Part shown: positions 7,150 through 12,015 of the stretch, piece by piece
Position numbering within the stretch: position 1 is the first letter of the stretch
Layout: every line of letters begins with the position of its first letter
Assembly (NCBI RefSeq): GCF_000297435.1
Contig: NZ_CAIP01000043.1
Coordinates: 1-12,015, forward strand
DNA from: Microcystis sp. T1-4
GTDB taxonomy: Bacteria > Cyanobacteriota > Cyanobacteriia > Cyanobacteriales > Microcystaceae
Direction: 5' to 3'
Length of the DNA stretch: 12,015 nt
The notes under the pieces: model-generated
Seen by the model: the letters and a program-made list of their open reading frames with translations, nothing else
Database searches by the model: none
Told to the model about the DNA's origin: nothing
Translations under genes and position numbers: made by a program

Positions 7150-7494
7150 ATGCCTGATTCACCAGAAGTACAACAGAACTTTAATGCACCCGTTTACGGA
7201 GTAGCCGGAAAAGTTGCCGGAGACCAAATTATCTACCCCTCTTCTCAGAAGCAAGATTTAGCCGAAGCTGCCGCAGAAATTCAGCGATTGCTCAAACAAC
7301 TGGAAGAGACAAATCCCACTGCGACGGAAAAACAAAAGGAAGCTTACATCAATGTGGCGGTGTCAACTCCTGTCAGAAAGCGATTGCTAGGCGCGGTGAC
7401 ATCAGGGGGAAAAGCTGCCCTTGAGGAATTTCTAGATAATCCTTACCTCAATGTAACAATGGCTTTAATTGAAGGTTGGAAAACAGCAGAGTGA
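7150..7494 (+). CDS. Small NFNAPV-motif protein, putative partner of the NLR-like ATPase
   Basis: A 114-residue protein of a type I recall as common in cyanobacteria, with no known biochemical role. Residues 9-28 read QNFNAPVYGVAGKVAGDQII and match the same positions of the next gene product at 17 of 20 sites. After a short linker comes a helix at about 36-53 (QDLAEAAAEIQRLLKQLEE). A C-terminal part at about 60-114 contains RKRLLGAVTSGGKAALEEFL and ends NVTMALIEGWKTAE. No catalytic motif, signal peptide or membrane helix is visible. GGTGA lies 11 nt before the ATG. It ends 55 bp before the NLR-like gene, so the two are probably one operon. By analogy with bacterial NLR/effector pairs that share an amyloid-like N-terminal motif, it may be recruited by the NLR; that is inference. 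Confidence 0.82.
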   Translation: MPDSPEVQQNFNAPVYGVAGKVAGDQIIYPSSQKQDLAEAAAEIQRLLKQLEETNPTATEKQKEAYINVAVSTPVRKRLLGAVTSGGKAALEEFLDNPYLNVTMALIEGWKTAE

Positions 7495-7500
7495 TATTGA

Positions 7501-7523
7501 GATGGGTTACGAATCCATCCTAC
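7501..7523 (-). repeat. Small palindromic repeat upstream of the NLR-like gene
   Basis: ATGGGTT and AATCCAT form a stem around ACG, with one G-T pair. Read on the minus strand the element starts GTAGGATGG, the same as the plus-strand palindrome at 10189-10212 beyond the gene. It sits in the 55-bp spacer between the motif protein and the NLR-like gene. It looks like a REP-type extragenic palindrome. Confidence 0.45.
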
Positions 7524-7530
7524 AATGTGG

Positions 7531-7539
7531 CAAAGGAGG
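7531..7539 (+). promoter_or_regulatory. Strong Shine-Dalgarno that fixes the NLR-like start
   Basis: CAAAGGAGG is close to a perfect anti-16S match and ends 10 nt before the ATG at 7550. It favours that ATG over an in-frame TTG at 7469 that would overlap the upstream gene. The choice is supported independently: from 7550 the shared motif falls at residues 9-28, exactly as in the upstream protein. Confidence 0.8.
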
Positions 7540-7549
7540 TATCCGAGCA

Positions 7550-10192
7550 ATGGCAGAAGAGTCCAAGATTGAGCAAAACTTCAACGCACCAGTTTCTGGT
7601 GTTGCTGGGAATGTAGAGGGAGACCAAATCATCGGCGATAAGGTACTTGGCGATAAGGTACTTGGCGATAAAATCATTCAACTCCCTCAGACTCCCCAAG
7701 CGGAAAAACCAGCAGAATCGCCGAATAATCTCAATCGAGCGCGGACTGGGGCGGTTAATTTTGTGGGGCGTGAAGATGCAATGGTACAACTGCACCACCA
7801 GTTACAGCAACAAGAAAGAATTGCGATTACCGCCGTCGTTACGGGAATGGCAGGAGTGGGTAAGACAGAGTTAGCACTCCAGTATGCCCTACATCATAAG
7901 AAAAAATCGACTTATCCCGGCGGTATTTGTTGGATAGGGGTGCAAGCGGAAACGGTGGGGGTACAACTATTAGATTTTGCTAAGTCACTGTTGGGTTTGT
8001 TTCCCCCTGAAGATTTGAATTTGCGGGGGCAATTGGATTATTGTTGGGCGAGATGGCAACCGCCGGGGGATGTACTGCTAATTTTAGATGATGTGCATCA
8101 ATATGAGGAAATCCAGGATTATTTGCCTCCCCAAGAACAACGCTTTAAGGTGTTGATTACGACGAGGCAAAATTGGCTGGCAGCATCGTTTGAGCAGTTG
8201 CGCTTACCCGTTTTAAGCGAATCAGCCGCCCTTGCTTTACTGGAATCTCTGATTGGTACGTCGCGTCTGCAAGCTGAATTAGAGGTAGGGAAGGGGCTAT
8301 GTGCGTGGCTAGGGTATTTACCTTTAGGGTTGGAATTGGTGGGGCGTTTCCTCAAACGGCGTAATAATTGGACATTGGCAAGGATGCAACAGCAGTTGAT
8401 AGATAAGGGTTTACAGTTGTCTGCTTTGCAGAATCCTTCGGGAGATATGACGGCGCAAAGAGGGGTAGAGGCTGCTTTTGAGGTGAGTTGGGAGGCGTTG
8501 AATCAGCCAGCGCGAGATTTAGGCTGTTTTCTCAGTCTCTTTGCTTTGGCTCCTATTCCTTGGCGGTTGTTGATAGAGCGGTGTTTGTCTGCTGAGGATG
8601 AGGAGGAGTTGGAAGATATTAGAGAGGAGCAATTACTCAATCTTCATCTGTTGCAAGCGGTAAAAGGAGAAGTTTATCAGTTTCATCCGTTGGTGCGACA
8701 GTTTTTTCAAGCTAAGTTGGCACTGCGAGAGGATGGAGATGAGTTGAAACGCTCCTTTTGTCGGGGCATGGTTGAGGAGGCAAAGACTATTTCTCAATAT
8801 TTAACTAAGGAGCAAGTAGAAACTGTCGCCCTATCTATTCCCCATATTGCGGAGTCAGCGACGGAGTTGGAACAATGGCTGGAGGAGGAGGATTTAATCC
8901 CGTCTTTTGAAGGATTAGAGCATTTCTATTATGGGCAAGGATTGTACGAACAAGCTGAACCTTGGTGTAAGCAATGTCTAGAAGTAACTCGCCGCCGCTT
9001 GGGAGAAGAACATCCCTCTGTTGCTAATTCTCTCAACAATTTAGGAGACTTATACCGTTCCCAAGGAAGGTATGAAGAAGCTGAACCCCTCTATTTACAA
9101 ACATTAGAATTGTTGAAACGACTATTAGGGGAGAATCATCCCTATGTTGCATCTTCCCTCAACGGTTTAGCAGTATTGTACCATTTACAAGGAAGGTACG
9201 AAGAAGCTGAACCACTCTATTTACAAGCATTAGAATTGAGGAAACAACTATTAGGGGAGAATCATCCCGATGTTGCTACTTCCCTCAACAATTTAGCAGG
9301 ATTGTACAAATCTCAAGGAAAGTACGAAGAAACAGAACCCCTCTATTTACAAGCTTTAGAATTGAGGAAACGACTATTAGGGGAGAATCATACTGATTTT
9401 GCTACTTCCCTCAACAATTTAGCAGAATTATACCGTTCCCAAGGCAGGTACACAGAAGCGGAACCTCTCTATCTAGAAGCATTAGATTTAAGAAAACGAC
9501 TCTTAGGAGACAATCATCCCAAGGTGGCACAATCCCTCAACAATTTAGCGGGATTGTACTATTCCCAAGGCAAGTACACAGAAGCAGAATCTCTCCTTCT
9601 GGAAGCATTAGATTTGTATAAACGACTCTTAGGAGACAATAATCCCTATGTGGCACTTTCCCTCAACAATTTAGCAGGATTATACAAATACAAAGGCAGG
9701 TACACAGAAGCGGAACCCCTCTATTTACAAGCTTTAGAATTGTATAAACGACTCTTAGGAGACAATCATCCCTCTGTGGCAAGTTCCCTCAACAATTTAG
9801 GACTATTGTACAGATCACAAGGCAGGTACACAGAAGCGGAACCCCTCTATTTACAAGCTTTAGAATTGTATAAACGACTCTTAGGAGACAATCATCCCCT
9901 TGTGGCAGATTCCCTCGCCAATTTAGCAGTATTGTACGAATCCCAAGGAAAGTACGAAGAAGCAGAACCTCTCCATTTACAAGCATTAGAATTGAGGAAA
10001 CGACTATTAAGTGACAATCATCCCGATGTTGCTATTTCTCTCAACAATTTAGCATCATTGTACAATTCTCAAGGAAAGTACGAAGAAGCGGAACCTCTCT
10101 TTTTACAAGCTTTAGCAATTGCCGAGCAAGCTTTAGGGGAGAATCATCCTACTACTGTTAGGATTCGGGAAAACTTAGAGTCGCTCCCGTAG
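7550..10192 (+). CDS. NLR-like STAND/NB-ARC ATPase with nine C-terminal TPRs
   Basis: A predicted signal-responsive ATP-driven switch of 880 residues. Order of parts: motif QNFNAPVSGVAGNVEGDQII at 9-28, then GDKVL/GDKVL/GDKII at 29-43, a linker, and an NB-ARC-type NTPase from about 70. NTPase motifs seen are Walker A GMAGVGKT at 99-106, Walker B LLILDD at 176-181, sensor-like LITTR at 202-206, GLPL-like GYLPLGLELV at 255-264, and FHPLV at 378-382 in the MHD position. A helical bridge leads to one degenerate TPR at about 452-482, then nine 42-residue kinesin-light-chain-type TPRs (483-860) and a 20-residue cap ending ENLESLP. In such proteins the repeats usually sense a ligand and the ATPase oligomerises, with output by an attached or recruited effector. 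No effector domain is fused here, so the upstream motif-sharing protein is the obvious candidate partner. Cellular role unproven; antiviral defence is one possibility. Confidence 0.9.
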   Translation: MAEESKIEQNFNAPVSGVAGNVEGDQIIGDKVLGDKVLGDKIIQLPQTPQAEKPAESPNNLNRARTGAVNFVGREDAMVQLHHQLQQQERIAITAVVTGMAGVGKTELALQYALHHKKKSTYPGGICWIGVQAETVGVQLLDFAKSLLGLFPPEDLNLRGQLDYCWARWQPPGDVLLILDDVHQYEEIQDYLPPQEQRFKVLITTRQNWLAASFEQLRLPVLSESAALALLESLIGTSRLQAELEVGKGLCAWLGYLPLGLELVGRFLKRRNNWTLARMQQQLIDKGLQLSALQNPSGDMTAQRGVEAAFEVSWEALNQPARDLGCFLSLFALAPIPWRLLIERCLSAEDEEELEDIREEQLLNLHLLQAVKGEVYQFHPLVRQFFQAKLALREDGDELKRSFCRGMVEEAKTISQYLTKEQVETVALSIPHIAESATELEQWLEEEDLIPSFEGLEHFYYGQGLYEQAEPWCKQCLEVTRRRLGEEHPSVANSLNNLGDLYRSQGRYEEAEPLYLQTLELLKRLLGENHPYVASSLNGLAVLYHLQGRYEEAEPLYLQALELRKQLLGENHPDVATSLNNLAGLYKSQGKYEETEPLYLQALELRKRLLGENHTDFATSLNNLAELYRSQGRYTEAEPLYLEALDLRKRLLGDNHPKVAQSLNNLAGLYYSQGKYTEAESLLLEALDLYKRLLGDNNPYVALSLNNLAGLYKYKGRYTEAEPLYLQALELYKRLLGDNHPSVASSLNNLGLLYRSQGRYTEAEPLYLQALELYKRLLGDNHPLVADSLANLAVLYESQGKYEEAEPLHLQALELRKRLLSDNHPDVAISLNNLASLYNSQGKYEEAEPLFLQALAIAEQALGENHPTTVRIRENLESLP
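8996..10129 (+). repeat. Nine tandem 126-bp TPR-coding repeats
   Basis: Nine units of exactly 126 bp encode 42-residue TPRs with consensus LLGENHPxVAxSLNNLAxLY then QGxYxEAEPLYLQALELRKR. The units with LLGDNHP plus YTEAEPLYLQ (sixth and seventh) are especially alike at the DNA level, suggesting recent expansion or homogenisation. The first unit (RLGEEHPS) and the final cap are the most divergent. Confidence 0.9.
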
Positions 10193-10212
10193 GATGGGTT
10201 ATTAACCTATCC
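10189..10212 (+). repeat. Small palindromic repeat overlapping the NLR-like stop codon
   Basis: GGATGGGTT and AACCTATCC form a 9-bp stem (one G-T pair) around ATT, with the TAG stop at 10190-10192 in its edge. Its head GTAGGATGG matches the inverted element at 7501-7523. No T-tract follows, so a factor-independent terminator is doubtful; it may still stop transcription or protect the mRNA end. Confidence 0.45.
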
Positions 10213-10264
10213 GATAATACAACAATATAAAATAATACAATCACCTTCAATCAACCAAACAATC

Positions 10265-10486
10265 ATGACTACACTCAAAGATATTGAATCCGCGATTCTC
10301 CAGTTGCCTGACGAAGAAATCCATCAATTATCAGCTTGGTTACAAGACTATCTTGATGATAGTTGGGACAAACAGATAAAAAACGATCTCGAATCAGGGA
10401 AACTCGATCGACTATTACAAAAAGTCAACAATGATATCAGTAACAATCAAGTTAAGCCTTTAGATGAAATCCTTAACAACTCCTGA
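10265..10486 (+). CDS. Putative antitoxin of a RelE/ParE-type toxin-antitoxin pair
   Basis: A 73-residue acidic, helical protein. The head, at about residues 1-30 (LKDIESAILQLPDEEIHQLSAWLQDYLDD), resembles the start of many small bacterial addiction-module antitoxins. The polar tail ending KPLDEILNNS would be the toxin-wrapping, protease-sensitive part. It overlaps the start of the RelE-like gene by 23 bp, the usual antitoxin-first arrangement with translational coupling, and this context carries most of the assignment. No helix-turn-helix or ribbon-helix-helix is obvious, so I cannot say whether it binds DNA. The upstream 70 bp is AT-rich and begins with the palindrome at the NLR stop codon. 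Confidence 0.72.
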   Translation: MTTLKDIESAILQLPDEEIHQLSAWLQDYLDDSWDKQIKNDLESGKLDRLLQKVNNDISNNQVKPLDEILNNS

Positions 10487-10721
10487 TTTTTGGCAATGTT
10501 ATGCCAACTTACCTCCCTACATTAAGCAACAGGCAAAAAAAGCCTATCGTCTCTGGATTAGTAATGTTTTCCATCGATCATTACATTTCAAGAAAGTAGG
10601 GAAAAATGTTTGGTCAGTCCGAATAACTGAGAATTATAGAGCTTTAGCATTGAAAAAAGGTGAAGATTATTACTGGTTTTGGATTGGTTCTCATGATGAG
10701 TATGAAGAGTTAATTAAATAG
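10464..10721 (+). CDS. RelE/ParE-superfamily toxin
   Basis: An 85-residue protein with the compact helix-helix-sheet layout of RelE/ParE toxins. Helical residues at about 5-35 (PDFWQCYANLPPYIKQQAKKAYRLW) are followed by a beta-rich core. That core has HFKKVGKNVWSVRITENYRALAL, then DYYWFWIGSHDEYEELI at the end. The VWSVRITENYRAL segment is the family's most recognisable stretch. RelE members cut ribosome-bound mRNA, while ParE members poison DNA gyrase. The residues seen do not decide between them with confidence, although W-S-V-R-I...YR and the terminal GSHDEYE look closer to RelE/HigB-like proteins. The ATG lies inside the antitoxin gene, so the two are translated together. Length is normal for the family and it looks intact. 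Confidence 0.8.
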   Translation: MKSLTTPDFWQCYANLPPYIKQQAKKAYRLWISNVFHRSLHFKKVGKNVWSVRITENYRALALKKGEDYYWFWIGSHDEYEELIK

Positions 10722-10737
10722 AAGGAGAAAATTAACC

Positions 10738-11049
10738 ATGCTAGAGCCTAAAGAATTTCGCAATATTATCCACCAATATTTTACTGAAGTTACCTCACAG
10801 GAATTTCTGGCAAATCAAAAAAAATACTGTCCAGAAATTTTTGAAGGCGATAACTATCCCAATATCACTGAAAATCTTAATAATTTAGCAAAACTCTACC
10901 AATCTCAAGGAAGATACGAAGAAGCTGAACCACTCTTAATACAAGCTTTAGAATTGAGAAAACGACTATTAGGGGAGAATCATCCTACTACTGTTAAGAT
11001 TCGGGAAAACTTACAAACGCTGCGACAACAGCAACATCCATCGTCTTAA
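10738..11049 (+). CDS. Mini-TPR protein sharing the NLR-like protein's C-terminal repeat
   Basis: A 103-residue protein. The first 40 residues (MLEPKEFRNIIHQYFTEV and on to CPEIFEG) I do not recognise. Then follows one TPR of the same 42-residue type as in the NLR-like ATPase (NITENLNNLAKLYQSQGRYEEAEPLLIQALEL), and a cap LLGENHPTTVKIRENLQTL nearly identical to the NLR cap. DNA identity over the cap is 44 of 45 bases (10969-11013 against 10133-10177), so the tail was copied from or to the NLR gene recently. GGAG about 10 nt before the ATG gives a good ribosome site. It starts 16 bp after the RelE-like toxin gene, so it may be expressed with that pair. It could bind the NLR through repeat stacking, or be only a duplication by-product. 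Confidence 0.68.
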   Translation: MLEPKEFRNIIHQYFTEVTSQEFLANQKKYCPEIFEGDNYPNITENLNNLAKLYQSQGRYEEAEPLLIQALELRKRLLGENHPTTVKIRENLQTLRQQQHPSS

Positions 11050-11086
11050 CTGTGATTGATGGGATTATGGGATGGACTATAATTGA
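10961..11086 (+). repeat. Direct repeat A flanking the PIN toxin-antitoxin pair
   Basis: A 126-bp segment covering the end of the mini-TPR gene and its 3' flank. It recurs in degraded form at 11823-11948. The shared part runs from AACGACTATTAGG to GGGATTATGGGATGGACT and ATAATTGA, and beyond it the two sites diverge. With its partner it brackets the VapBC-like pair. Confidence 0.85.
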
Positions 11087-11142
11087 ATTAATCACTGATA
11101 ACTGATATAGGCTATAGTTGAAGAACTTACAAAGGTAAAATT

Positions 11143-11385
11143 ATGACCATTAAAGAACAACTAATTCATGAAATTGAAACAGTATCCGATGAGGTAATAG
11201 AAGAAGTTTTTGACTTTTTATTGTTAGCCAAAATCAAACATCATCGATCGCAAGAACAATCTAAACCTTTCGCGCGATTTATCGAAGAACTCACTGCTGA
11301 TATTCCTCAAGAAGTTTTAGATACCTTACCAACCGATAGTGCAGAGCAACATGATCATTACATCTACGGTACTCCTAAACATTAA
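11143..11385 (+). CDS. Putative VapB-like antitoxin (DUF2281-type)
   Basis: An 80-residue protein that begins MTIKEQLIHEIETVSDEVIEEVFDFL, a head seen in many cyanobacterial antitoxins annotated DUF2281 and paired with PIN toxins. The rest is polar and acidic, with FARFIEELTADIPQEVLDTLPTD, and ends HYIYGTPKH. The TPTD/YIYGTPK-type tail is typical of antitoxins that tuck into a PIN toxin groove. AAAGG lies just upstream of the ATG. Its stop is 2 bp before the toxin start, so the pair is translationally coupled. Such proteins are thought to neutralise the toxin and sometimes repress their own promoter. No DNA-binding motif is evident in this one. Confidence 0.78.
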   Translation: MTIKEQLIHEIETVSDEVIEEVFDFLLLAKIKHHRSQEQSKPFARFIEELTADIPQEVLDTLPTDSAEQHDHYIYGTPKH

Positions 11386-11387
11386 CC

Positions 11388-11795
11388 ATGAAGCAAATTT
11401 TTGCCGACACCTTTTATTGGATCGCTTTACTCAACCCCAAAGATGACTGGCATCAAATCGCACTCAACTATGCTCATAATTGTATCAATGATCAACTAAT
11501 AACAACGGATGGCATTATTGATGAGATACTGAACTATGCTTCATGTAGAGGAACTATTATGAGACAGAAAGCACTCTTAATGTGTACGCAAATGCTACGG
11601 GAAAAAACAATACAAGTTATTTCCTATACACCAGAATTACGTCAATTAGGTTTTGAATTATATAAACAACGGTCAGACAAAGGTTATAGTATTACAGACT
11701 GCATATCAATGATAATTATGCAACAAATGGATATTTTTGAAGTGCTTACCCATGACAAGCACTTTACCCAAGAAGGTTTTATTATTCTTTTTTAA
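11388..11795 (+). CDS. PIN-domain ribonuclease toxin (VapC-like)
   Basis: A 135-residue PIN-domain protein, normal VapC length. Acidic residues that would hold the metal ions are present: D7 in IFADTFYWIALL, E46 in GIIDEILNY, D104 in YSITDCISMII, and D123 in LTHDKHFTQEGF. Expected role: a magnesium- or manganese-dependent endoribonuclease that cuts a structured RNA (tRNA or rRNA in characterised VapC enzymes) and arrests growth unless bound by its antitoxin. The gene follows the antitoxin by 2 bp and seems complete. Its sequence is AT-rich like the rest of this end of the window. The RNA target cannot be read from sequence. Confidence 0.85.
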   Translation: MKQIFADTFYWIALLNPKDDWHQIALNYAHNCINDQLITTDGIIDEILNYASCRGTIMRQKALLMCTQMLREKTIQVISYTPELRQLGFELYKQRSDKGYSITDCISMIIMQQMDIFEVLTHDKHFTQEGFIILF

Positions 11796-11822
11796 ACAAT
11801 AGAACTACTATAAAATGGAGTC

Positions 11823-11948
11823 AACGACTATTAGGAAAAATCACTCTACTACTGTTAAGATTCGGGAAAAGTTTACAAATGATGCGACAACAGCAATATC
11901 CATCGTCTTAACTGTGATTTATGGGATTATGGGATGGACTATAATTGA
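11823..11948 (+). pseudogene. Broken copy of the mini-TPR gene's 3' end (direct repeat B)
   Basis: This stretch matches 10961-11086 over its full length. A one-base loss near 11835 (AGGAAAAATC for AGGGGAGAATC) and a one-base gain near 11871 (AAAAGTTTAC for AAAACTTAC), plus substitutions, remove the reading frame across the cap. It lacks the upstream TPR and start, so it is a gene remnant. It lies 27 bp after the PIN toxin gene. The rest of the window to 12015 holds no gene that I can see, only AT-rich DNA with a repeated CAATCATAGT at 11978-11987 and 12004-12013. Confidence 0.75.
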
Positions 11949-12015
11949 TCATTGATGAAGACTTGCTGAATACAACACAATCATAGTATTCATTCAATCA
12001 TTTCAATCATAGTTT

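Noticed and set aside
7469..7549. TTG-initiated N-terminal extension of the NLR-like protein
   Set aside because: It overlaps the upstream gene, while the ATG at 7550 has a near-perfect Shine-Dalgarno and puts the shared motif at the same residues as in the partner.
7520..7798. Minus-strand open frames within the NLR-like, efflux and nuclease-like genes
   Set aside because: They are shadows of strongly supported coding sequences, with no domain similarity or ribosome sites of their own.
8996..10129. Regular 126-bp repeats considered as a CRISPR or satellite array
   Set aside because: They are fully in frame, encode clear 42-residue TPRs and have no unique spacers.

Overview
The window looks like cyanobacterial chromosome. 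The left 4.3 kb carries seven copies of the octamer GCGATCGC (the HIP1 palindrome that is over-represented in many cyanobacteria). The proteins also look cyanobacterial: a small NFNAPV-motif protein, a TPR-rich STAND ATPase, heptad-repeat PD-(D/E)XK-like proteins and a PIN-domain toxin-antitoxin pair. The genus cannot be fixed from the sequence. HIP1 stops abruptly after about 4.3 kb and no complete copy was seen in the remaining 7.7 kb, which fits a backbone-to-accessory boundary.

Region 1 (about 200-4265, minus strand) is a three-gene membrane export unit. An HlyD-type periplasmic adaptor comes first, then a 58-residue two-helix Trp-rich membrane protein, then a FUSC/AaeB-type inner-membrane transporter. 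The layout parallels the enterobacterial aaeXAB efflux system, although the adaptor's C-terminus recalls NHLM-type HlyD proteins.

Region 2 (4266-4767) is non-coding. It holds two inverted repeats in the upstream region of the adaptor gene and a 159-bp MITE-like element with perfect 20-bp terminal inverted repeats. A TATAAT box lies just beyond the element's right end.

Region 3 (4768-7081) is a tandem triplication of one gene plus its flank. Each copy encodes a heptad-repeat coiled coil joined to a PD-(D/E)XK-like domain. The copies differ almost only by whole 7-residue units in the coiled coil.

Region 4 (7082-10212) is a two-gene unit: a 114-residue protein and an 880-residue NLR-like STAND ATPase with nine 42-residue TPRs. 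Both proteins carry the same 20-residue motif at exactly residues 9-28. This is the layout expected of an NLR with a partner recruited through a shared N-terminal motif, and it is the best candidate for a defence or signalling system here. Related small palindromes in opposite orientation flank the NLR gene.

Region 5 (10213-12015) is a run of small modules: a RelE/ParE-type toxin-antitoxin pair, a mini-TPR gene, a VapBC-like PIN toxin-antitoxin pair, and a broken copy of the mini-TPR gene's 3' end. The same TPR-tail sequence thus occurs three times (NLR end, mini-TPR gene end, broken copy), with one toxin-antitoxin pair in each gap.

Taken together, the right two-thirds reads as an accessory island built by local duplication around an NLR-like gene. 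Any antiviral role is inference from domain types and neighbourhood.
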